In this document: positions 19,228 to 27,702 of the stretch, piece after piece | Layout: the number at the start of each line of letters is the position of its first letter | Position numbering within the stretch: position 1 is the first letter of the stretch | Assembly (NCBI GenBank): GCA_003427395.1 | Contig: BFEA01000371.1 | Coordinates: forward strand, 159,902 to 191,268 | Direction of reading: 5' to 3' | Source: Chara braunii | Taxonomy: Eukaryota > Streptophyta > Charophyceae > Charales > Characeae | Length of the DNA stretch: 31,367 nt | The notes under the pieces: model-generated | Databases searched by the model: none | Told to the model about the DNA's origin: nothing | Seen by the model: only the letters and a program-made list of their open reading frames with translations | Program-made: the position numbers and the translations under genes

Positions 19228-20812
19228 TCAGTTTTTTGACTGACCTCGGCCTGCCATGTAAGGGCAGTCCTTCAGGAAATGTTGTACTTCACACCTCAGG
19301 CAGACACCTCTCTCCTTTCTTTTTCTCCAATCTCCCTCCTGGATCTTGAGATCATGCCAGGGGAAAGTGGAGGGATTGAGAGTGTCAACTGGCATCCAGA
19401 CGGCTTTGGGCAGATTAGGGCGTTGGGAGGAGGAAGGCCGACGTCCCTTTTCCTTCCCCTTTGCACTGGTTGAGGGAGTGGTGGGGGAAAACTTCTTCTG
19501 CTGCTGCAGAACTCCCAAAACAGCTTGAGTCAGGGCTGCTGCAACATCTGTATCAGCAGCAGACCCAGTCCCAGTTGAAGGTGAATCAACTTGAATCTGA
19601 ATCTGAACCTGATGCAGATCCCGCATAGGTGAAAGTTGCCTTTCCCTTTCTACCACCTCTAGGGAAGGCACCTTTCCTCCTGTCAGAGGATGGGGCCTGA
19701 ACATGGAGCTTCGCCTCCATGTCTAGGGTTGCTCGGCCAAAGGACCTCCAGTCCTTGTGCTCGGCGTTGTACAATGCCACTGAAAACTTCTCAGGGGCTG
19801 CCCTGCAGAAGTTTGTCAGCAGGTCATCTGCAAACATCAACTGCTCGAACTCTGCAAACAAGGATTGCAGGGAGCCGCTACAGCGCTGCTGTCCCAGGCG
19901 AGCAATCCTTTCAGCAGCTTTGCGGGCCCGCTCCTTGTCTGCTAAGCGGTCTTCCAAAGCCTGCAGCGGCCTGTCCACTCCCAATCCCAAAGCCCAGTCC
20001 TCCATAGTTTGCTGCACACTGCTGGCGGTTGAAGTAGCCCACTTTTGTGCAGGCCCCTCCAGCAGTCCCAGAACGGTTGCCACCTTGGACTGTTCTGGGC
20101 AAACAAAGCCCCTCAAGTAGGCTCTGGTCCCTGCAGCCAAATCCCCAACATCGGTCTTGGGATCATCACCCCTGAACTTGTTGGGTGCAGGGATCTTGGG
20201 ACCTCTGTGATCTCCTGCAGCAACAGCAGCATAGGTGGCTTTGCCTGAGGCTCTTTGGGACTGATGTGGTGTCTGGGAAGAATGCACTGATCCAGGGGGA
20301 GATGGAGGGGTAGAAGGAGGAAAAGGTTTGGGTTTTATCAGAGGAAGCTGAGGGGCAATCAGCTTGGCGGCTGACAGCTGAGCAGTCAGGTTCTGAATGG
20401 CATCCAGAATCTTGGACTGTTGAGCTGCCAGGTCGTCAACCCGACGCTCCAAGCGATCAAAACGATCGTCCCAGTTCGTGAAGTGGGAACTGGTGATCTT
20501 GTGCTCCAGGATTATCATCTCTGCCAGGTGTTTAATCACCTGTGCACAGCAATCATCTGAGAGCACCTTGTTTAGCTGCTGCAACAGATATTCCCTTATG
20601 GAATTATCTGTTGCAGCCTCTAGCTCAGCTGTCTCCTGACGTTCCAACTCTGCAAGTCGGTCCTGTTGCCGCCGCAGCTGCTCTTGCAACTCCTTTTCCT
20701 GCTAAGTAGCAGTCAGAGGGGGAGGGGGAGGAGTGGAGGTTGAAGGCTTATGTCCTTCCACCTTCATCACCACTTCCACCTGTGGCTGCTGCTGAGGACC
20801 CTGATCAGACAT
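19228..20812 (-). pseudogene. gag: gag pseudogene
   Basis: The ATG at 20812-20810 starts a Gln/Pro-rich N-terminus (MSDQGPQQQPQ). A TAG at 20704-20702 is codon 37. Then come a long coiled coil (LRRQQDRLAELERQE ... RFDRLERRVDDLAAQ), a Ser/Pro linker, and a capsid-like retrotransposon gag region (PNKFRGDD ... LEGPAQKWA ... FAEFEQLMF). The frame ends at TGA 19586 through a one-base insertion. The neighbouring frame (to 19228) carries the C-terminus with a zinc knuckle CLRCEVQHFLKDC. Its spacing is Cys-x2-Cys-x3-His-x4-Cys, one residue short of the classical CCHC. Gag packages the element RNA into cytoplasmic particles. Another frameshift near 19,230 separates it from pol. Confidence 0.9.
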
Positions 20813-22344
20813 TTGCCCCTTTTTAAAAATAACCAAAAATAAAATACAGCAACCCGAGTATGCAGCGATATTCAGATTCCTTCAGACACCCTGGAATCGC
20901 TGCAAAACTCAGACACTGGAAAAAATGGGTGTATAGGCAATCTGCGGTTTGGGTTGGAAGGGTGTCTCAGGGGCCAGGTGTCAAACAGACGAAAAGTCCA
21001 GCAAAATCATGCACCCAATTTCCTTTTACTGACCCCGCACCACACTGGAGTTAGTAGAGTCACTCCACCACTTTTCCAAAGACATTAGATTTCCAGTGCC
21101 CACTAGAAAACAAGTGTATTCAGTGAGAATGATAGGAGATGGGTAGTACTGACAAGAGGGATCAACTACAACAAGTGATGCAGACAGTTACCCTATAACC
21201 TGACTCCGACTCCCATTTAGACCCTGATGACTCTGGCGGCCATACCTTAGGGTATGGCGAAGTACAGTATTCACTGTATCCAGTGAAATACTGTAAATCC
21301 AACTATGCGATTCTGCAATATTGTCTATTTTTGGATTGCGATTCACTGGGGACTGACAAAATGGAATTCTGACGGACAGAATTGAAGTTGTGACTGACCC
21401 TAATTAGCACAGGCTATAAATAGACTCAGCGCAAAACTGCAATTCACAGTAACACTACCTTTCCAGGACAGAATTCACATATTGAGTATCCCAGATCAAT
21501 CGCAATGCAGTATAGCAGTCACAGAACAATTTTGGATTGAAAAGAGTCAACTGAGGGTGAGAAATGAGCAAAGAGAATTAGGGCAGAGATGGCTATGGTT
21601 GTCATGCAGTCTGCGATTTTCACATCCAGTCGCTGACAAACAGATAGACCATTATAATTGACTAAACTAATCCTATCTGGAACGCTATGCAGGTAGGTGC
21701 ATGGAACGGACTCACCTTCAGAGAATCTTGCAGGTGTTGATGAAGATCTGGCTACGGCAGATGATGACCCTTATCTCGCCAACCTCTTCCAGATATTCCT
21801 CCTGACAATCCCACGCACAAAACTACTTCAAACTTGTTGATCCTCCTCAGGGTTCTCCAGCGCTGCACTCCCTTACTCCAGTTGCATTGTATCTGGTCCT
21901 GTGGCGCCCAGATAGCCAACAACAAAATATCTCGCCACAGTACCTGGTAGCCGTTGATGCTAAAAATAGCCCCATATGGGGTTATTTCTTCTGGAGATTG
22001 ATATACTGTGTCAATCCCTGCCAGCGCTACCCAGGGATGATGCCGCTCAGGGTTCCCTGGTGTCCTCAGGGGTAATTCGCCACTCTGGGGTAATTCGCAA
22101 CACTACCCTCAGGGTTGGCTATGGTGAATTAGCCCTGAACTCGCCAATTCCTGACAAGCGCCCTGACAGGCTCAGTGCGCTTGCTCAGTGCAAACACTGA
22201 ACACCTTAATCCACCGCAGAAAGTCTTCGTCCCTGCTGACTCTGTACTGGGGAAAATGAATCACCATGAAGCTCTCGCCAGTATATCGCCAGATGAAGAA
22301 GATGCCTCAGTGCGCTCAACCCTCAGTGTTCCAATTCCAATCCC
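20813..22344 (-). other. retrotransposon 5' leader
   Basis: About 1.5 kb between primer site and gag ATG with no supportable ORF. It contains two adjacent hairpins at 21239-21258 (GCCATACCTTAGGGTATGGC) and 21264-21294 (ACAGTATTCACTG, TATC loop, CAGTGAAATACTGT). GGGGTAATTCGC is duplicated near 22069 and 22086. Confidence 0.7.
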
Positions 22345-22356
22345 GCTCCGATACCA
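22345..22356 (-). promoter_or_regulatory. primer binding site, initiator-Met tRNA-like
   Basis: On the element strand the 5' LTR ends CATAACA, then GT, then TGGTATCGGAGC. Plant elements primed by initiator-Met tRNA typically have TGGTATCAGAGC, so 11 of 12 bases agree. The position, two bases from the LTR, is as expected. Confidence 0.85.
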
Positions 22357-22358
22357 AC

Positions 22359-23434
22359 TGTTATGAACTTGGTTGTCTAACGATTTATACCGCCACTCAC
22401 ACACAGACAGTCTCATACATGTCCATACATGCATAAGAGAAGGGGGAGAGGTGACACAGTCCACACAGCACACAAATCGAAGTAGGCAGTGGAATACAGC
22501 TATGCACAGATGGGGAGAGGACACACAGTGTTTCTCACTCCCTGACAAACTCCCAACAACCAATCACAAGAGGAACTTGTGAGGATAACAATTGAAATGA
22601 CACGGATGTTGAGCCAACTCGAACAATTCTCGTAACAGAGTTTGTTCCAGTATCTCGCCACTCTCAAAACTCACACCCCACTCTCCATCCTACATCCAGT
22701 TAGTAGCGCCACACCAGAATAGCCTCCCAAAGGCCAGCGCCAACCACCCTGATGAAGAACAGGTCCTCCGATGAAGTCTTTAGTGTCGATGGACAACTCT
22801 AACATGACCAGGAAGCTATGGCTGCCACCACCCACGAGGACACAGTGTAGAGCCTCGATGTAGCCCGGCCAGACGCAGATACCCTCAGGGGGTAGATGCA
22901 CTGAGGATGCCCCAGCTACGGCAGGCTCAGAATGGGCCGGCTATGGTTGCTGTCAACGGCAAGGTCTCAGGATGCCGCCTGCAGACAGTCACTGCCACCA
23001 ACTTGCTTGGCTTCTCCAACGCTGCTTCGCGAGAAAATGAACTGCCAAAAGTCCTGAACCGATCTATAGACTACAGCTACCCTAGACTAGACCTAGACCG
23101 GACTGACTGACCGACCGATACCGTTTCTGTTTCGGCCTCTCGGCCTCTACCGGACCCGACTATAGGCTATAGGACCATCTATCAGCATAGGCCCTTAGGG
23201 CCTGTCTATCCTAGGGGTAGCCCGGGCCTATTATTCGCAGCTACGGTAGTAGTAGGAAATTCAGTTAGTGTTAGGGCTGTATTTTCCCGAATTTGCAGAT
23301 ATGTCCCTCACGAATTTCCTCACAAGTAGGTCTCTCGGTTAGCCCTCAGCCAAACAAAATTGTGAATCTAGCCTACGGCTGTACTATATAGCCTCGCAGT
23401 CAATCTCGGCAGTAGAAATCAGCAAGTCATTGCA
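22359..23434 (-). repeat. 5' LTR (1,076 bp)
   Basis: Partner of 14516-15557. By eye there are about 45 substitutions plus the 34-bp length difference and a scrambled patch near 22800-22812. Most substitutions are transitions at CAG/CTG or CpG sites. Confidence 0.97.
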
Positions 23435-23733
23435 ATATAGCCAGGTAGGTACCTCGCCACTCTCCTCCTTCGCCCCCTTCTTCCTCATCCTCGGGGTGGG
23501 CTGCTCGCCATAGCCAGGCTGAGCGCCCAGCTCCTTCGTCGACCTTTCCCCCAGCGCTGCAATTCCAGCGCTTGGCTCCAGCAGTATATCAAAATCCTTG
23601 CACACCGCAAATGAGGAGGAGCTACTTGCTCCTCCAGAAGATATAGCGGCCTACTTGCCTCTTGGGCGGTAACTTCCTAGACCACGCGGCCTCCCAGCAA
23701 CCGGTACCTCCTCCCTTTTGGAGGGAAACATCA
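23435..23733 (-). pseudogene. older ORF interrupted by the LTR element
   Basis: From an ATG near 23733 one frame reads MMFPSKREEVPVAGRPRGL, then RPRGK, a TAG (23651-23653), AAISSGGASSSSFAVCKDFD, and on through LGAQPGYGEQPTPRMRKKGA to PTWLY, where the 5' LTR begins. Composition (basic, Gly/Ser/Pro-rich) resembles a retroelement gag or low-complexity protein; I do not recognise it. The single stop is again TAG. The insertion therefore landed in a pre-existing coding sequence, probably another transposon. Confidence 0.45.
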
Positions 23734-23879
23734 TTGCAGGCTCTGATATTGTTCGTACAGGTCCTAGACTCAGGCTACTTGGAATGGTACCGGCCTACCT
23801 CTAGCCTACCGCTACTGGACATCTAAAAATGCCAACTTTTTGTCTTCTTCTGCTCGGCCTCGAGTACCCAACGCTTCTA

Positions 23880-24270
23880 CCACTACTCGAGCGGTACCGG
23901 CCTACCTGCTACTTGAGTGTTTTTCCTCCTGCTCTAAGTGTCGCGGGCCTACCCCGCTACTTGAGTGTTTTCCCTGCTGCAACCCTCAAAAGTCACGGCC
24001 ACAGGTAAGCACCGGCCCTGCGGGGCCTACAACCCAACAACTACCCTTGTGGGTCACACACACTCAGACCGACAAGCACTCAGACAGGCACGCAGACCAG
24101 CAGGCGCGCACCCACAGCAGAATACGGGAATCTCAGCAACGCAACCCTCAAAAGTCACGGCCACGGGTAAGCACCAACCGACAAGCACTCAGACAGGCAC
24201 GCAGACCAGCAGGCACGCACACACACAGACTTAGAAATCACAGCAGAATGCGGGAATCTCAGCAAGGCAT
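23880..24270. repeat. nested tandem duplications
   Basis: GCAACCCTCAAAAGTCACGG at 23978 recurs at 24140, each followed by CCAC(A/G)GGTAAGCACC, by GACAAGCACTCAGACAGGC and by CGGGAATCTCAGCAA, with the first copy longer by an insert of about 35 bp. A smaller duplication of CTACTTGAGTGTTTT lies at 23910 and 23960. Confidence 0.85.
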
Positions 24271-24432
24271 ACATTCCAACGGCAAATCCCAGAAACCAGC
24301 AGTGTTCTCAGTCTGTGTTTTGGTGGGTCATTACATAATTATCAATAACTGCCCGCCAGTATTTGTCTCCAAGCAGAGGAAAAGTCAGGACGAATCGAGA
24401 AAGTGCTGAGCGCGTGCCCACTTCACAAATGA

Positions 24433-24633
24433 ATGGCGCAGGTGGACCCAAAGTGCACTGTCCAGCCAAAATTCCCAACGCTAAGGGGCCAGCCAGACCC
24501 TAATGGCACTATGTTCGTGCTCGCAAAGTGTCGAGCCGGTGGAAACATTGTTCATGTTCACGCTCACGTAATACAAACATACCACGAGTCCGGCCTGACA
24601 CCTAACCTCCTTCTCACTGTGGACCCACATCAG
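24433..24633 (+). CDS. candidate first coding exon, unrecognised
   Basis: ATG at 24433 opens a 67-codon frame (MAQVDPKCTVQPKFPTLRG, then GTMFVLAKCRAGGNIVHVHA and LTPNLLLTVDPHQ) that ends exactly at a good splice donor, CATCAG|GTGAGG, in phase 0. Composition is protein-like. The antisense strand also has a coding-looking frame (24481-24663), so strand choice is not secure. No downstream exon was located. Confidence 0.33.
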
Positions 24634-24721
24634 GTGAGGTCCATGGAGATCTAAACTGTCCAACCGAAAAAAAGATGGAGTTGGCCCTTAACATTTTGCA
24701 TTCTTCAGAATTTGAACTCAC

Positions 24722-24781
24722 GTTTTGTTCTGTAACAATTACATCTGTATACTTGCCATCCACCAGGTTGACGATGGCAGT
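24722..24781 (-). CDS. candidate 20-codon internal exon
   Basis: Between acceptor GTAAAGAGTCAG and a perfect donor CAAAAC|GTGAGT lies a phase-0 exon reading TAIVNLVDGKYTDVIVTEQN. The frame extends upstream to about 24823 if that acceptor is not used. A second coding-like frame on the same strand (24830-25055) may be an adjacent exon. The protein is not recognised. Confidence 0.33.
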
Positions 24782-25258
24782 CTGACTCTTTACTGAACAG
24801 TGACTGACCATGCTGACTGTCGAAACTTATTTCTGCACCCTGACTGCACAAATCTAGATGATATAATCCATTGCAGTCGGGAGCTTCTAGACCAATGTTC
24901 TTGACAAACCTCAACATCAACATCTCATGAAGACAGATTGACCTAGAACATGCTGAGTAAGTCTGCACATTGTTGTATGTGGATCCCAAAAAATCCAACA
25001 AGACATATCCTACTTCGCGGTGGTTACGTTGTTCGAGGTCACAAAATCTAGCCACATCTCAGGTCCTTTCCTCAAAAAAAAAAACACAAAAAAAACAACT
25101 TATTGCATTGCATTCCAAAGACAGACCGAGGCCGGGGACCTCACAATTCAACCCGGGGTTATCCTGGGAGCCTTACCCAGTTTCGCTTACAAGCCTCCAC
25201 TCATGATAAACTCCTGTCTGTCCCGTACTTTCCACTCATCCTCTATCCCGATGTATCC

Positions 25259-25492
25259 TACCGGAAGGTCCTTCCCTTTTTATTAGAAAAAAAAGGGGTG
25301 ACGGCCTTGAGACTGTCTCTTATACACATCTAGATGTGTATAAGAAACAGTCATCATTGAGCTGACCTTCCCAGGTACTTCAAAAATATTTGGTTTTACT
25401 TCCATCATCTGGATTCGAACCCGGGTCTGTATTTCAACAATTCATGGGTGTACCCACTGAGCTAGGCTCTAGGGTACCGGAAGGTCCTTCCC
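25259..25492 (-). mobile_element. tRNA-derived SINE copy 1 with 18-bp target duplication
   Basis: The body (25474-25277) has A box TAGCTCAGTGGGTA (25464-25451) and B box GGTTCGAATCC (25421-25411), i.e. a tRNA-derived Pol III head on the minus strand. It ends in T- and A-rich sequence. Identical 18-bp flanks TACCGGAAGGTCCTTCCC (25259-25276, 25475-25492) are the target duplication. Of its 198 bp, 38 are a foreign adapter (25313-25350), so the natural element is about 160 bp. Confidence 0.85.
25313..25350. other. Nextera/Tn5 mosaic-end junction adapter (assembly artefact)
   Basis: CTGTCTCTTATACACATCT (25313-25331) is followed by its inverted copy AGATGTGTATAAGAAACAG (25332-25350). This is the mate-pair junction adapter with one mismatch (A for G at 25346). 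The mosaic end is a synthetic hybrid of the Tn5 ends, so it is not natural eukaryotic sequence. Confidence 0.97.
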
Positions 25493-25598
25493 ATATTTTC
25501 CCATTCTTGTTTTTCCATATTTTCCCATACCTTCCGAAGACCCCTGTAAGAACTTCCCGAGTCCTCTTCCTCGCAACCCTGAAGAATAGACTGGGCAA

Positions 25599-25808
25599 TT
25601 GACCTTTTATGCCCCCCATCCTGACCTCAAACGTTCTCATCTACCTTCGCAGCCTTCTCTTATCCAGAAGACGATAGCAGCACTCAAGCCCACACAGTTG
25701 TTCTATGACCTCGCTGTAAACCAGGGAGATCTCCCACAGTCTATTAGAAAAACAAGACAACTCTTGCATGCTATCACTCAAGCCTCTAGCAGTGTTACAC
25801 GCATTCCT
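25599..25808 (+). pseudogene. coding-like segment interrupted by a SINE
   Basis: A forward frame with APHPDLKRSHLPSQPSL, QLFYDLAVNQGDLPQSIRKT and LHAITQASSSVTRIP looks coding and runs to the SINE copy 2 insertion point. No family is recognised. It may be part of an older transposon or gene exon. Confidence 0.3.
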
Positions 25809-25952
25809 TTTTTTTTTTTTTAACGATGGGCCACCAGGTAATTCAAGAACTTCGTTCATCTAGTTCCATTTGGATTCGAACACAGGTCCGTGTTCGACAG
25901 TTTGTGGGTATACCAACTGAGATAGGCCCGTTGGTATGTTGCAGGCATTCCT
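25794..25952 (-). mobile_element. tRNA-derived SINE copy 2
   Basis: Body 25937-25809, with A-box-like TATCTCAGTTGGTA and B box TGTTCGAATCC (about 25882-25872) and an A-tail (T run, 25807-25821). Flanks GTTACACGCATTCCT (25794-25808) and GTTGCAGGCATTCCT (25938-25952) agree at 13 of 15 bases. It is shorter than the other copies, missing the 3' part of the body. Confidence 0.8.
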
Positions 25953-26157
25953 TTTTTTAACTTTCTTTCCCTTCTTTTGGCCTCCTTTTTAAAGGGCAAC
26001 GACTTTGAGATATCATCGTGCAACTTACTGGGCCCAGGGTAAATGAAGAATTTTTCCATTCATTCAGATCCATCTGGACTCGAACTCAGGTCTGGATTTA
26101 AACAGTGCATGGGTGTATCAACTGAGCTAGGCGCATTGGTGCGTTGCAGGCATTCCT
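25938..26157 (-). mobile_element. tRNA-derived SINE copy 3
   Basis: Body 26142-25953, with A box TAGCTCAGTTGATA and B box AGTTCGAGTCC (26086-26076). The tail region is CTTTAAAAAGG then A-rich. It shares the flanking GTTGCAGGCATTCCT with copy 2 (25938-25952) and has it again at 26143-26157, so copies 2 and 3 sit head to tail at one duplicated target. Confidence 0.82.
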
Positions 26158-26465
26158 AAGGGCCTCATCTTCAGAAAACCCATAAACTAGGGCACTTTGC
26201 AGTACAGCAGTGCAGCAAATCTGAGTGCCATTCAGAACCACTGCTTTGTGCGATTGTATAGCCCTTACTCAGGCAACCACAAATCTGAGTGCCTTCCAGA
26301 ACCCATAACCTACGGCACCTTGCAGTGCAGCAAATCTGATTGCCTTTCAGAACCCATAAACTCTGGGCCATTCAGGACCACTGCTTTGTGTGATTGTATA
26401 GCCCTTCCTCAGGCAACCACAAATAAACTAGGGCACCTTGTGGCACAGCAAATCTGAGTGCCTTT
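26158..26465. repeat. interleaved tandem repeats, about 141-bp period
   Basis: ACCACTGCTTTGTG(C/T)GATTG with TATAGCCCTT and CTCAGGCAACCACAAA occurs near 26237 and 26378. GCAGCAAATCTGA(G/T)TGCC occurs near 26212, 26326 and 26447, and AACCCATAAAC recurs three times in variants. It looks like a short array with shuffled modules. Confidence 0.8.
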
Positions 26466-26636
26466 ACTGCCAGCCTTTCAAAGACCAATTTCACCATGTA
26501 CACTCACCTATTCATTTGTCTAAAACCATCTGTACCTGCCTTAAGTGTTCCCTTTTTGTAGCAGATAATTTGACCTCACTCGTACTCACACCCCATAGAA
26601 CATTTCTGATCTTAAGCCCTGTGAGCCAAGTCTTAC

Positions 26637-26905
26637 CTGCCAATCGACCTCTCCAGGCATCATGTCCCCCTACTACAGAATGCCAACTGCAACAGCTGCC
26701 CAGTCAAAACTGGTCGACTGACAAACACTCTGTGCAGCTTTTTGCTGCCTCGAGCTCTTTCCAAACATGCTTTCAGCCTGCTGGCTCTTCTCAGGTCTTC
26801 CATCAAATAGGGTCAAGGGAGACAAGGAAGAGAGGTGTGATCCAGATACTAAACCTGTCGAGAACCTCTTTGTCTGCTGGCGTCTGTCAGGGCTCAAAGA
26901 CAGAG
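26637..26905 (-). CDS. candidate exon with in-frame TAG-TAG, unrecognised
   Basis: A minus-strand frame reads KRFSTGLVSGSHLSSLSPL, GRPEKSQQAESMFGKSSRQQ and TSFDWAAVAVGIL, then TAG TAG (26675-26670), then GDMMPGEVDWQ up to an excellent donor CAG|GTAAGA (exon edge 26637). The region after the stops is protein-like and ends at a consensus splice site, so the double TAG interrupts what was one exon. The right edge (acceptor ending GACAG near 26905) is approximate. It is a decayed exon, or a gene ending at TAG with a coincidental donor. Confidence 0.35.
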
Positions 26906-26980
26906 GGCCCAGAGAACATTTTTTTCAAAAAAAAAACTCTGCGTGGAGGTGCAAATGTCAGACAAATGTTCAGACAGTGA

Positions 26981-27444
26981 AGACTTTTCACCAAAATAAA
27001 AAGTACACCATTAAAAAAACTGGAAAAAAGAAACGAAAAGAAACAGGAATGAGAACCTCCCATGGTCCCTAAGGAAATGAGTCAATCGGTAAAGGTCCAA
27101 TCCTGCAGCAACAGTTAGGAGGTGCAGCTCTCACTCAGCTCTCCTTGAGTGAGGCCTCCCCACAATCTCAGCCTGGACACTTACTTGTGCATGTCCCAGG
27201 GTATGATTACTGTTCTACCAATGAGCCCTTAGCCCCCTGACAGACTGGCATGCAGATGTTTCAGCGCATGTGAATTTATGACAACGTGACTCACAGTGGA
27301 TCTGCCACAAACCACACCAAAAGGGCTGTACAACAGGCATGCATCCCCCCATAGGAACTGAAATACCAAAACAAAATCAGAGAGGCGTTTGATATCTTCG
27401 ACAGACCACTGTGTTGGGTGCAATCGCAATCTTATGCATGGCGA
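26981..27444. other. no gene seen
   Basis: Includes an A-rich patch (26985-27050). A tRNA D-arm-like GCTCATTGGTAGAAC appears on the minus strand near 27225, but there is no matching B box at the right distance. Confidence 0.4.
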
Positions 27445-27702
27445 TCACTTTTTTGTGCCGCCTTGCAGCATCTCCAGATCGCAGTCACCTCTTCTAGTGT
27501 TGATGGCAATGTTTAACCTTTTGCCGTTTTTGGAAATATAAGATGATCTCCTCTTTTGGGAAGAAAGAGCAAAACAGGGTTGAAGGACAGTGTTGCTGTG
27601 ATGCCTAACCCAAAGCCTTTTCTCTTCCACAACCTCTATACATTTAAACCACCAGTAGCTCCACGCTTTTAGGTCGTTAACGCAGTGGCTGAACCGGTGC
27701 AC
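27445..27702 (-). CDS. weak ORF, possible exon
   Basis: An 85-codon frame with coding-like composition toward its end (KRRSSYISKNGKRLNIAINT then RRGDCDLEMLQGGTKK). An acceptor-like tract (TTTTGCTCTTTCTTCCCAAAAG) precedes that part. It has no recognised motif and may be chance. Confidence 0.18.
   Translation of the reverse strand: MHRFSHCVNDLKAWSYWWFKCIEVVEEKRLWVRHHSNTVLQPCFALSSQKRRSSYISKNGKRLNIAINTRRGDCDLEMLQGGTKK

Larger units (their letters stand above)
14516..23434 (-). mobile_element. Ty3/gypsy LTR retrotransposon, chromovirus-like, decayed
   Basis: An 8.9-kb element transcribed on the minus strand. Order from its 5' end: LTR (23434-22359), primer site, about 1.5-kb leader, gag, protease, reverse transcriptase, RNase H, integrase, possible chromodomain, polypurine tract, LTR (15557-14516). 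PR-RT-RH-INT order identifies Ty3/gypsy. Both LTRs have TG...CA ends and differ by roughly 4% by eye, so the insertion is not recent. ATAT flanks both sides (14512-14515, 23435-23438), a possible 4-bp target duplication, though low-complexity. About six frameshifts and six TAG stops make it non-autonomous. It interrupts an older minus-strand ORF at its right flank. Confidence 0.96.

Noticed and set aside
14511-23439. 5-bp target duplication of the LTR element
   Set aside because: CATAT on the left and ATATA on the right do not match as 5-mers. Only ATAT (4 bp) is shared, and it is low-complexity.
25304-25359. Genuine Tn5-like transposition in the genome
   Set aside because: The 9 bases on each side are different, whereas Tn5 makes a 9-bp duplication, and the end sequence is the synthetic mosaic end.
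25411-25464. True tRNA gene
   Set aside because: A and B boxes are present but no acceptor stem pairs, and the unit repeats with target duplications and A-rich tails, so it is a SINE.
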